Shown in pieces: positions 1-5,270 of a stretch of DNA of 5,270 nt. How positions within the stretch are numbered: the first letter of the stretch is position 1; each line of letters opens with the position of its first letter. The stretch is from Eubacteriales bacterium (lineage in GTDB: Bacteria > Bacillota_A > Clostridia > Christensenellales > Aristaeellaceae): contig JAQUXV010000030.1 in the NCBI GenBank assembly GCA_028692205.1, positions 1 to 5,270 of the forward strand, in the 5' to 3' direction. The notes under the pieces are model-generated. The model saw only the letters and a program-made list of their open reading frames with translations. It searched no databases and was not told where the DNA came from. The position numbers and the translations under genes were made by a program.

Positions 1-354
1 CCCTATGTTCACGGGCAGTTTATAGAAGGTTCGGAGAGCCCGTACGCAGGCCGCGCGCATGTGCATTGGCTGACAGGAACCGCCACTACCGTAATGGTGG
101 GCTGTGTGGAAGGCATTCTGGGCTTGCGGCCGACGCCGGAAGGGTTGGTCGTTTCGCCTGCAATCCCGGCGGAATGGGACGGCTTCACCATGCGCAAGGT
201 ATTCCGCGGCAAAGCGCTGAACGTTACGGTGCAAAATCCCGACCACCGGGAAAGCGGCGTTCGGCATATGACGCTGAATGGATGTCCTCATCCGGAGCCG
301 TTGATCCGCGAGGAGGAACTGCTGGCGGAAAACGAGCTGACGGTTACCCTTTAA
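1..354 (+). CDS. GH94-type glycoside phosphorylase, C-terminal fragment (5' end outside the window)
   Basis: The reading frame is open from the first base and ends at TAA 352-354, giving the last 117 residues of a much larger protein. The stretch GRAHVHWLTGTATTVMVG followed by CVEGILGLRPTPEGL is typical of the end of the (alpha/alpha)6 catalytic barrel of family GH94 (cellobiose, chitobiose and related phosphorylases). The tail (SPAIPAEWDGF, FRGKALNVTVQNP, MTLNG) matches the C-terminal beta-sheet cap of these enzymes. GH94 enzymes are usually cytoplasmic and split a beta-linked disaccharide with inorganic phosphate, giving a sugar 1-phosphate and a free sugar. The catalytic acid and most of the sugar-binding site are upstream of the window, so the substrate cannot be named. 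A strong terminator follows 61 bases after the stop, so this is the last gene of its transcript. The family call is from memory of conserved motifs; I am fairly sure of it. Confidence 0.85.
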   Translation, partial: PYVHGQFIEGSESPYAGRAHVHWLTGTATTVMVGCVEGILGLRPTPEGLVVSPAIPAEWDGFTMRKVFRGKALNVTVQNPDHRESGVRHMTLNGCPHPEPLIREEELLAENELTVTL

Positions 355-415
355 GATAAAGATGATTTCCATCTTTCTCTACAGTATCCTTACAGCAAAC
401 TGCATATCTTTAAGG

Positions 416-459
416 GCCCGCGGCAACTTTTCTCTTGTTGCCGCGGGCTTTCTTTATTT
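416..459 (+). terminator. Intrinsic terminator of the GH94 gene
   Basis: A perfect 12-bp GC-rich stem pairs GCCCGCGGCAAC (416-427) with GTTGCCGCGGGC (437-448) around a 9-base loop. A T-rich tract (TTTCTTTATTT, 449-459) follows directly. The U-tract lies only on the plus-strand side, so it ends transcription coming from the phosphorylase gene. Confidence 0.92.
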
Positions 460-553
460 GGAGGAGAGACAGACGAGGCCCAACTCTGCATGCGTCTGAA
501 CGATTGAGATAGAACGGGAGAGATTTACGCAAATTAATAGCTGGGAAAAACAA

Positions 554-573
554 GAAAACGGTTTTCAAACCGT
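554..573. promoter_or_regulatory. Overlapping palindromes, candidate operator upstream of the alcohol dehydrogenase
   Basis: Two perfect inverted repeats share bases here: GAAAAC-G-GTTTTC (554-566) and ACGGTTT-TC-AAACCGT (558-573). The A-rich arm, central CG and T-rich arm recall operators of LacI/CcpA-family repressors, although the first palindrome has an odd-length centre. The gap from 460 to 758 holds no convincing gene; this site and the promoter candidate at 673-703 are its only clear signals. No regulator gene is present in the window, so which protein binds, if any, is unknown. Confidence 0.4.
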
Positions 574-672
574 AAAGAGTGGGTATGTTTACCAAAGAAC
601 TTAGCGGGAGGCGTTTTGTGTGCGCGACTTTAGTGCGGCAGGCAAGCAATGGCTAAGATGGTCAAGGCACGC

Positions 673-703
673 TTGACAAAAGGCTTCCCCATGGGATTAT
701 ACT
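673..703 (+). promoter_or_regulatory. Candidate sigma-A promoter of the alcohol dehydrogenase gene
   Basis: A perfect -35 hexamer TTGACA (673-678) is followed by the -10-like TATACT (698-703), five of six matching TATAAT. The 19-base spacer is longer than the preferred 17, so strength may be modest or activator-dependent. Transcription would start near 710 and leave a leader of about 48 bases before the chosen ATG at 759. Confidence 0.5.
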
Positions 704-758
704 GAAGAAAAACTGTCCTGATCGACTGCACGGCATGTGTGGAAAGGAAAATGCACTG

Positions 759-1937
759 ATGGAGAATTTTCGCTTTTACGCGCCCACGTATTTCTGCTTC
801 GGCAAAGGGGAGGAGCAAAGCATCGGCGAGCTGATCGCGCGCTTCGGCGGGCATAAGGTGCTGCTGCATTACGGCGGCGGCTCTATTCAGAAAAACGGGG
901 TTTATGATCGCGTGGTGAAGGCCCTGAACGATTCTCAAATCCCTTATGTGGAACTACCGGGCGTGAAACCCAACCCCCGCAGCGGTCTGGTGTACAAAGG
1001 GATAGAACTGTGCCGCAAGGAAAACATCGACTTTATTCTGGCGGTAGGCGGCGGCAGCGCGATCGACTCCGCCAAGGCGATTGCCGCGGGCGTGCCGTAC
1101 GAAGGCGACTTCTGGGATTATTATTCCACCGGGAAAACCGTCGATACCGCCCTGCCGGTGGGCACGGTGCTCACCATTGCAGCAGCGGGCAGCGAGGGTT
1201 CGCCGGATTCCGTGATTACGCACGAGCAGGATCTGTTCAAGCGCGGCGCGACGGGCGAAGCGATGCGCCCGAAGTTCTCCATTCTGAATCCGGAATCCAC
1301 GCTCACGCTGCCCCGTTACCAGACGGCGTGCGGCATTACGGATATTATGGCGCATGTGTGCGAGCGTTATTTTACCAATACGGAAAATGTGGAAATTACC
1401 GACCGCCTCTGCGAGGGCGTGCTGAAAGCCGTGATTGAGGAAGCGCCCAAGGTGATTGCCGACCCGGAGAACTACGATGCGCGTGCGAACATTATGTGGT
1501 CCGGTATGGTGGCGCACAACAATATTGTCGGCGTGGGCCGCGAGCAGGATTGGAACAGCCACAGAATTGAGCACGAGCTTTCGGCTTTCTACGATGTGGC
1601 GCACGGCGCGGGGCTTGCGGTAATCATGCCCGCGTGGATGAAGCATGTGATGCGGCACGATGTAAGGCGCTTTGCGCAGTTCGCCGTGCGGGTATGGGGC
1701 TGCGACATGAACTTTGTCAATCCCGAGATTACCGCGGCGGAAGGCATTGCAAGGTTCCGCGCGTTCCTCACCGCCATCGGGATGCCCGCTACGTTTGCCG
1801 GGCTGGGCATTCAGGAAGTGGATATTCCCAAATTGGTCGATCACCTGTTCAGCGCCGAGAAGGAACCGCTGCCGGGCTTCATGCACCTGACCCGCGAAGA
1901 CGTGACGGCGATCTACAAGTTGGCTTCCGAAGGCTGA
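759..1937 (+). CDS. Iron-containing alcohol dehydrogenase, butanol dehydrogenase/YqhD type
   Basis: This is a full-length 392-residue enzyme of the group III (iron-containing) alcohol dehydrogenases, cytoplasmic enzymes that interconvert aldehydes and alcohols with NAD(P)H. The N-terminal Rossmann-like half has YGGGS (38-42) and the coenzyme motif GGGSAIDSAK (97-106). The helical C-terminal half carries the four expected metal ligands D195, H199, H268 and H282, spaced as in E. coli YqhD. The start at 759 was preferred over an in-frame ATG at 735 because the protein then begins MENFRFYAPT, as relatives do, and AAAGGA (743-748) sits 10 bases upstream as a ribosome binding site; the ATG at 735 has none. 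The usual family motif ATGSE reads AAGSE (142-146) here. YGGGS resembles NADPH-using members, so NADPH preference is an inference. Likely roles are alcohol formation in fermentation or aldehyde detoxification; the substrate is unknown. It is transcribed alone and converges on rny. Confidence 0.93.
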   Translation: MENFRFYAPTYFCFGKGEEQSIGELIARFGGHKVLLHYGGGSIQKNGVYDRVVKALNDSQIPYVELPGVKPNPRSGLVYKGIELCRKENIDFILAVGGGSAIDSAKAIAAGVPYEGDFWDYYSTGKTVDTALPVGTVLTIAAAGSEGSPDSVITHEQDLFKRGATGEAMRPKFSILNPESTLTLPRYQTACGITDIMAHVCERYFTNTENVEITDRLCEGVLKAVIEEAPKVIADPENYDARANIMWSGMVAHNNIVGVGREQDWNSHRIEHELSAFYDVAHGAGLAVIMPAWMKHVMRHDVRRFAQFAVRVWGCDMNFVNPEITAAEGIARFRAFLTAIGMPATFAGLGIQEVDIPKLVDHLFSAEKEPLPGFMHLTREDVTAIYKLASEG

Positions 1938-1976
1938 GAAGGGTAAGTCTGTATTTGCCGAAACGGCATATAACGA

Positions 1977-2017
1977 TAAAAAAGCAGGGCCGAAGAAATC
2001 ATTTCTTCGGCCCTGCT
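1977..2017 (-). terminator. Intrinsic terminator of rny, shared hairpin between convergent genes
   Basis: A perfect 16-bp stem pairs 1983-1998 with 2002-2017 around a three-base loop. Read on the minus strand, the hairpin is followed by six U residues (1983-1978), a classic terminator starting 28 bases after the rny stop codon. On the plus strand the downstream bases (GTATTGCTGTGTT) make only a poor U-tract, so termination of the alcohol dehydrogenase here would be weaker. No other terminator for that gene was seen, so the hairpin probably serves both directions. A smaller hairpin, TGCCG-AAA-CGGCA (1956-1968), lies next to it. Confidence 0.92.
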
Positions 2018-2044
2018 GTATTGCTGTGTTATCGGTAAGAAGGC

Positions 2045-3586
2045 TTACTTGGCATACTCCGAGGCGCGGGTTTCGCGGATTACGTTCACGCGAATCTGGC
2101 CGGGGTATTCCAGTTCCTTTTCGATGCGCTTGGCGACATCCTTAGCCAGCAGCTTCGTGCCTTCGTCGGTCACGTCTTCGGGCTTCACCATGATGCGCAC
2201 TTCGCGGCCGCTCTGGATGGCGAAGCACTTCTCCACGCCCTGGAAGGAATTGGCGATCTCTTCCAGCTTCTCCAGACGCTTGATGTAGTTTTCCAAACTC
2301 TCGCGGCGGGCGCCCGGGCGCGCGGCGCTGATGGCGTCGGCAGCCTGCACCAGCACGGCTTCAATGGTCTGGGGCTCCACATCGTTGTGGTGGGCGAGAA
2401 TCGCGTGGATGACGTCGGGGCTTTCGTGATATTTGCGGGCCAGTTCGCCGCCCAGTGTGACGTGTGTGCCTTCGGCTTCGTGGTCGACGGCTTTGCCGAT
2501 ATCGTGCAGCAGGCCCGCGCGCTTGGCAAGCGCAACGTCCGCGCCCAGTTCGGCGGCCATCATACCAGCCAGATGACTGACCTCGATGGAATGTTTTAGC
2601 ACGTTCTGACCGTAGCTGGTGCGGTAGCGCAGGCGGCCGAGCAGCTTCACCAGCTCGTGGTGGATGCCGTGCTGATGCGTTTCGAACACCGCCTGGTCGC
2701 CGGCTTCGCGAATCTGATTATCGACTTCCTTTTTAGCTTTCTCCACCATTTCCTCGATGCGGGCGGGGTGGATGCGGCCGTCGACGATCAGCTTTTCAAC
2801 GGCGATGCGGGCAATCTCCCGGCGTACGGGATCAAACGCGCTCACGATGACCGCTTCGGGCGTATCGTCGATAATCAGGTCTACGCCGGTCGCGGTTTCC
2901 AGCGCGCGGATGTTGCGGCCTTCACGGCCGATAATGCGGCCTTTCATATCGTCGTTGGGGAGCGTAATAACGGATACGGTGCTTTCCGCCACATGGTCGG
3001 CGGCGCAGCGCTGAATGGCGAGCGCGATGATATTGCGGGCTTTCTTTTCGCCCTCTTCGCGGGCCTTGGCTTCGATATCGCGCACCATGGCGGCGGCGTC
3101 GTGGTACGCTTCCTTCTGGATGCGGCTCACCAGCATCTGGCAGGCTTCGTCCTGCGTCATACCGGCAATGCGTTCCAGTTCCTCATCCTGCTTGTGTTTG
3201 CTCTGCTCCAGCGCCTCTTCGGATTTCTGCAACTGGTTGGCGCGGCCGTTCAGCTGACTTTCACGGTTTTCAAGCGAATCCTGTTTTTTATCCAGCGATT
3301 CCTCCCGCTGGATAATGCGGCGCTCGCTGCGCTGTACCTCGGCACGCCGGTCGCGGCACTCGCGGTCCAGCTCGGTTTTCAGGCGAAGAACTTCCTCTTT
3401 GGCTTCCAGAATGGTCTCTTTCTTCTTCTCATCCGCCTTGCGCATTGCGTCGTCCAGCAGGTTTTTAGCGTATTCCTCGGTCCGGCCGATTTTCTTTTCC
3501 GATGCCTGCTTGCGGTAGGCGTAACCTCCCGCAAGGCCCAATGCCGCGGTTATCACCGCGATCAGTATAACGATTATGGGGTTCAT
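2045..3586 (-). CDS. rny: Ribonuclease Y, membrane-anchored endoribonuclease
   Basis: This 513-residue protein has the full RNase Y architecture. One N-terminal membrane helix spans about residues 3-22. A long charged coiled coil covers about 28-195, a KH RNA-binding domain contains [10 protein letters not shown] (216-225), and an HD phosphohydrolase domain carries H332, H361-D362 ([12 protein letters not shown]), H399-H400 and D417. The length matches the family and all key HD residues are present. RNase Y starts bulk mRNA decay and processes some transcripts in many Firmicutes, acting at the inner face of the membrane with degradosome partners. The ATG at 3586 is preceded by AGAGGGAG, with GGGAG ending 9 bases upstream, and gives the expected membrane helix. 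No partner gene is adjacent: the gene ends at a strong terminator and the next gene upstream, rpsB, is divergent. Its leader is unusually long and contains its own terminator (3701-3671), suggesting control before or during elongation. Identification is secure. Confidence 0.98.
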   Translation of the reverse strand: MNPIIVILIAVITAALGLAGGYAYRKQASEKKIGRTEEYAKNLLDDAMRKADEKKKETILEAKEEVLRLKTELDRECRDRRAEVQRSERRIIQREESLDKKQDSLENRESQLNGRANQLQKSEEALEQSKHKQDEELERIAGMTQDEACQMLVSRIQKEAYHDAAAMVRDIEAKAREEGEKKARNIIALAIQRCAADHVAESTVSVITLPNDDMKGRIIGREGRNIRALETATGVDLIIDDTPEAVIVSAFDPVRREIARIAVEKLIVDGRIHPARIEEMVEKAKKEVDNQIREAGDQAVFETHQHGIHHELVKLLGRLRYRTSYGQNVLKHSIEVSHLAGMMAAELGADVALAKRAGLLHDIGKAVDHEAEGTHVTLGGELARKYHESPDVIHAILAHHNDVEPQTIEAVLVQAADAISAARPGARRESLENYIKRLEKLEEIANSFQGVEKCFAIQSGREVRIMVKPEDVTDEGTKLLAKDVAKRIEKELEYPGQIRVNVIRETRASEYAK

Positions 3587-3670
3587 TTGGATTCGCTCCC
3601 TCTGTCAAAATTCAGCTTGCTTTCATGGTTGCGGGCCGCGGGTAAAGGCTGTAATATCTGAATCAACATA

Positions 3671-3701
3671 GAAAAAGCCCCCGGGCAACGCCCGCGCGGC
3701 T
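3671..3701 (-). terminator. Intrinsic terminator inside the rny upstream region, possible attenuator
   Basis: On the minus strand AGCC (3701-3698) pairs with GGCT (3679-3676). After a small internal loop, CGGGC (3694-3690) pairs with GCCCG (3686-3682) around the loop GTT. Five U residues (3676-3672) end the structure, and the plus-strand side has no U-tract. It lies 85 bases before the rny start codon and about 300 bases downstream of a strong promoter on the same strand. It therefore either ends a separate small RNA or controls readthrough into rny. Confidence 0.75.
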
Positions 3702-3995
3702 GCTGTATGATTATATCTCAAAGGACGGCAAAATGCCTATCGCCCCGATGCTTACGGTTGCCACGTTGATACGGCGGCGCAACGAAACCGCGCGCACGCA
3801 TAAACGTCATCGACGCTTAAACATATACGGTAAGGGGGACGCGTACGCCGCCCATCGTAAAACCCGCAGCCAAACGGTCTGGCACGCGCACAGGCAAAGG
3901 GGCCTGAGTGCGCCGCGGGGAAGCCGATCCATGGAAATCTATTCCAATAACAGCTGGAGCGCCTCCGCAGGGAGACAATACTCCAATCAGCCGAC
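3671..3995 (-). ncRNA. Candidate structured RNA: long rny leader or independent small RNA
   Basis: This stretch is bounded by a near-consensus minus-strand promoter (4030-4002) and an intrinsic terminator (3701-3671), predicting a transcript of about 325 nt. No open reading frame here resembles a protein I know or has a convincing ribosome binding site. Several hairpins are visible on the minus strand. GCGCAC-TC-AGGC (3913-3902) pairs with GCCTGTGCGC (3895-3886), ten pairs with a two-base bulge. TAAGCGTC (3819-3812) pairs with GACGTTTA (3808-3801) with one G-U. CGGTT/CGTTG (3790-3780) pairs with CAACG/AACCG (3768-3755). Near the 5' end, GGAG and CTCC alternate four times (3984-3956), allowing two mutually exclusive folds. 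I found no signature of RNase P RNA, tmRNA, SRP RNA or T-box. Readthrough would make a leader of about 410 nt for rny. Expression and conservation are unproven. Confidence 0.45.
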
Positions 3996-4001
3996 ACACA
4001 C

Positions 4002-4030
4002 ATTGTATACGGAGGTAACCGGTTTGTCAA
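4002..4030 (-). promoter_or_regulatory. Strong sigma-A promoter upstream of rny (minus strand)
   Basis: Read on the minus strand, a perfect TTGACA (4030-4025) is followed after exactly 17 bases by TACAAT (4007-4002), one mismatch from TATAAT. Transcription would start near 3995. It is the best promoter match in the window and the only convincing one pointing at rny; it lies back to back with the rpsB promoter, the two -35 boxes being 68 bases apart. Confidence 0.75.
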
Positions 4031-4098
4031 GAGAATGTAATAGGTAGCCAAAATGGCGGACAAAATATACGTGAAGTTCGAAAATTGCAGGATAACGC

Positions 4099-4127
4099 TT
4101 GCATGAAAAATAAAATTATGCTATACT
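4099..4127 (+). promoter_or_regulatory. Extended -10 promoter of the rpsB-tsf operon
   Basis: TATACT (4122-4127) is preceded by TGC (4119-4121), an extended -10 element. A weak -35, TTGCAT (4099-4104), sits 17 bases upstream, and the spacer is A/T-rich. Transcription would start near 4134, giving rpsB a leader of about 190 bases. The extended -10 compensates for the poor -35, a common pattern in Gram-positive bacteria. Confidence 0.75.
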
Positions 4128-4133
4128 GCAAGC

Positions 4134-4323
4134 CGATTACGCACCTTTGTCGACTGTGCGATTGTGCCGGAACGCTTCGTTCCGGTGGCCGCGCAGGTTG
4201 AAACAAGGGGTGGAAGATACCAGTTCCCATATGGGACGCGGTTCCGGCATGCCCACCGGCAGCGCCGGAAGGCAGGAACCCCGCCGCAACAGGGAACAGG
4301 TACAAAACAAGGAGGGTAAACCA
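4134..4323 (+). promoter_or_regulatory. Structured 5' leader of rpsB, candidate autoregulatory element
   Basis: The predicted leader can form several nested structures. Hairpin A pairs CGCAC (4140-4144) with GTGCG (4156-4160). Hairpin B is a perfect CCGGAACG-CTT-CGTTCCGG (4167-4185). A long-range stem pairs ACCAGTTCCC (4219-4228) with GGGAACAGGT (4292-4301), nine of ten bases. It encloses hairpin E, in which GGTTCC (4240-4245), TGCC (4250-4253) and CCGGC (4256-4260) pair with GCCGG (4264-4268), GGCA (4271-4274) and GGAACC (4275-4280). The palindrome TCCCATATGGGA (4225-4236) competes with the long-range stem. The closing stem ends nine bases before GGAGG (4311-4315), the rpsB ribosome binding site, so folding could affect initiation. 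In E. coli, S2 is known to repress rpsB-tsf through the rpsB leader; a similar role here is inference. No U-tract was seen, so attenuation by termination is unlikely. Confidence 0.5.
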
Positions 4324-5067
4324 ATGGCAGTCATTTCCATGAAACAGTTACTGGAAGCCGGTGTTCACTTCGGCCACCAAACCCGGCGCTGGAACCCGAA
4401 GATGGCGCAGTACATCTTCACCGAACGCAACGGCATCTACATCATCGACCTGCAAAAAACCGTTCGCAAGGCGGACGAGGCCTATGCTTTCGTGCGCGAC
4501 ACGGCCATGGAAGGCAAGAACGTTCTGTTCGTGGGCACCAAGAAGCAGGCGCAGGAAAGCATCGCCAGCGAAGCGCTGCGCTGCAACATGTACTTTGTTA
4601 ATAACCGTTGGCTCGGCGGCATGCTGACCAACTTCCGTACGATCCGCACCCGTGTGGACCGCCTGAACGCCATCGATAAAATGGAAGAAAGCGGCCAGCT
4701 TGCCGCGCTGCCCAAGAAGGAAGCCATCAAGCTCATGCACGAGCGTGAAAAATTGCAGGCTAATCTGGGCGGCATCCGCGAGATGAAAAAGCTGCCCGGC
4801 GCGCTGTTCGTTGTGGATCCCCGCAAAGAGCACATCGCCATCGCCGAAGCCCGCTCGCTGCATATCCCGATCGTCGCGATTGTGGATACCAACTGCGACC
4901 CCGATGAGATCGATTACGTGATCCCCGGCAACGACGACGCGATCCGCGCTGTGAAGCTGATTGCGGGCAAAATGGCCGACGCTGTGCTGGAAGGCCGTCA
5001 GGGCCAGCAGGACGCTGCCGAGGAACCCGAAGCCGCTCAGGATATCGAGGAGAACGAAGAAGCGTAA
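4324..5067 (+). CDS. rpsB: 30S ribosomal protein S2 (uS2)
   Basis: The 247-residue product is a complete bacterial S2, a late-assembling protein on the back of the small ribosomal subunit near the head-body junction. Recognisable blocks are [20 protein letters not shown] (1-20), [11 protein letters not shown] (36-46), FVGTKKQAQ (69-77), [12 protein letters not shown] (93-104) and the second S2 signature, [13 protein letters not shown] to EARSLHIP (158-182). The C-terminal tail after about residue 225 is acidic ([15 protein letters not shown]), a variable region in this family. The start at 4324 is set by GGAGG (4311-4315) eight bases upstream and by the conserved [10 protein letters not shown]; the frame stays open further upstream to 4147, but that part is leader RNA. 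It is the first gene of an rpsB-tsf operon, the usual bacterial order, with its own extended -10 promoter. Confidence 0.99.
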   Translation: MAVISMKQLLEAGVHFGHQTRRWNPKMAQYIFTERNGIYIIDLQKTVRKADEAYAFVRDTAMEGKNVLFVGTKKQAQESIASEALRCNMYFVNNRWLGGMLTNFRTIRTRVDRLNAIDKMEESGQLAALPKKEAIKLMHEREKLQANLGGIREMKKLPGALFVVDPRKEHIAIAEARSLHIPIVAIVDTNCDPDEIDYVIPGNDDAIRAVKLIAGKMADAVLEGRQGQQDAAEEPEAAQDIEENEEA

Positions 5068-5077
5068 ATCCGTACGG

Positions 5078-5138
5078 GGTTACGCTTTCGGGCGGCGCGA
5101 ACTGCGCCGCTCGTTATTGCGGGCCGAAAGGCGTAGCC
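5078..5138 (+). repeat. Two-part hairpin in the rpsB-tsf spacer
   Basis: Bases 5078-5091 pair with 5124-5138 (14 pairs, one G-U, one bulged G at 5130). Stacked directly on this stem, GCGGCGC (5092-5098) pairs perfectly with GCGCCGC (5104-5110) around the loop GAACT. A 13-base strand (5111-5123) stays unpaired inside. There is no U-tract, so it does not look like a terminator. It lies 36 bases before the tsf start codon and could be a processing, stability or partial-attenuation element that sets the S2 to EF-Ts ratio. Confidence 0.7.
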
Positions 5139-5174
5139 AATCACCGCCGACGATAGTATAAGGAGAGAGACCCA

Positions 5175-5270
5175 ATGGCAAACATCACTTCTCAAATGGT
5201 TAAAGAATTGCGTGAGACGACGCAGGCCGGTATGATGGACTGCAAAAAGGCGCTCATCGAAGCCGACGGC
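5175..5270 (+). CDS. tsf: Elongation factor Ts, N-terminal fragment (continues past the window)
   Basis: Only the first 32 codons are present. The product begins [16 protein letters not shown] followed by [11 protein letters not shown], the N-terminal UBA-like three-helix domain that binds EF-Tu. EF-Ts releases GDP from EF-Tu so it can be recharged with GTP during translation. The start is fixed by AAGGAG (5160-5165) nine bases upstream and by the family-typical first residues. It follows rpsB after 107 bases with no separate promoter seen, so it is probably co-transcribed. The catalytic core is outside the window. Confidence 0.97.
   Translation, partial: MANITSQMVKELRETTQAGMMDCKKALIEADG

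Noticed and set aside
470..498. Inverted repeat CAGACG / CGTCTG with a 17-base loop
   Set aside because: Six-base arms with a long loop are expected by chance at this length; no adjacent signal supports it.
735..758. Earlier in-frame ATG for the alcohol dehydrogenase at 735
   Set aside because: No Shine-Dalgarno sequence precedes it, and homologues begin at the MENF equivalent encoded from 759.
410..938. Minus-strand frames of 79 and 102 codons over the gap before the alcohol dehydrogenase
   Set aside because: One runs through the terminator hairpin and the other overlaps the dehydrogenase gene; neither has a recognisable product.
2657..3661. Long plus-strand frame (334 codons) antisense to rny, and a 310-codon minus-strand frame antisense to the alcohol dehydrogenase (954-1886)
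   Set aside because: Both are shadows of GC-rich codon bias in the real genes: no known domains and no suitable ribosome binding sites.
3881..3930. Plus-strand CACGCGCACAGGCAAAGG, resembling part of the c-di-GMP-I riboswitch core
   Set aside because: The core is missing a conserved G, the second helix motif is not matched, and the same bases are fully explained as one arm and loop of a ten-pair hairpin. No plus-strand promoter or terminator frames it.
3733..4063. Open frames of about 60-104 codons on both strands in the rny-rpsB gap, including a minus-strand frame starting MCRLIGV at 3999
   Set aside because: None has a convincing ribosome binding site or a recognisable domain; compositions are rich in Arg, Cys and Pro as in non-coding GC-rich DNA. 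The minus-strand frames start inside or before the predicted promoter start site.
4206..4221. GGGGTGGAAGATACC in the rpsB leader, recalling the T-box GGGTGGNACCGCG element
   Set aside because: The match breaks after GGGTGGAA, no specifier stem or downstream terminator is seen, and rpsB is not a usual T-box target.
4147..4323. 59-codon N-terminal extension of rpsB from a TTG at 4147
   Set aside because: S2 proteins start at [10 protein letters not shown], the GGAGG site supports 4324, and the upstream part is Arg-rich sequence encoded by RNA hairpins.

Overview
The window looks like chromosomal DNA of a Gram-positive, fairly GC-rich member of the Firmicutes, most likely class Clostridia. The clues are a membrane-anchored RNase Y, strong GGAGG-type ribosome binding sites, a Clostridia-like ribosomal protein S2, a glycoside phosphorylase and a butanol-dehydrogenase-type iron alcohol dehydrogenase. 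The order or family cannot be fixed from this sequence alone. No mobile element, tRNA, rRNA or CRISPR array was seen.

Layout, left to right. Positions 1-354 are the C-terminal end of a GH94-type glycoside phosphorylase on the plus strand, closed by a strong intrinsic terminator (416-459). A gap of about 300 bases follows, holding overlapping palindromes that resemble an operator (554-573) and a candidate sigma-A promoter (673-703). Next is an iron-dependent alcohol dehydrogenase on the plus strand (759-1937). It converges on rny (RNase Y, minus strand, 3586-2045), and a 16-bp perfect hairpin between them has its U-run on the rny side. Upstream of rny is a gene-free stretch of about 500 bases. 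It contains a near-consensus minus-strand promoter (4030-4002), about 325 nt of foldable transcript, and an intrinsic terminator (3701-3671) that ends 85 bases before the rny start codon. A plus-strand promoter (4099-4127) lies back to back with this one and drives rpsB (4324-5067) and the start of tsf (5175 onward, cut by the window end). The rpsB leader of about 190 nt is highly structured, and the rpsB-tsf spacer holds a second, compact two-part hairpin.

The left half is catabolic: sugar phosphorolysis and aldehyde/alcohol redox, two genes separated by a terminator and therefore probably separate transcription units. The right half is core gene expression: mRNA decay (RNase Y) and translation (S2, EF-Ts), transcribed divergently from a shared intergenic region.

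The most interesting content is non-coding. The RNase Y gene appears to have a long 5' leader with its own terminator, which could be an attenuator, an autoregulatory leader or an independent small RNA. The rpsB leader could be an S2-responsive control element. All RNA structures were paired by eye and none has been tested by covariation or expression data.
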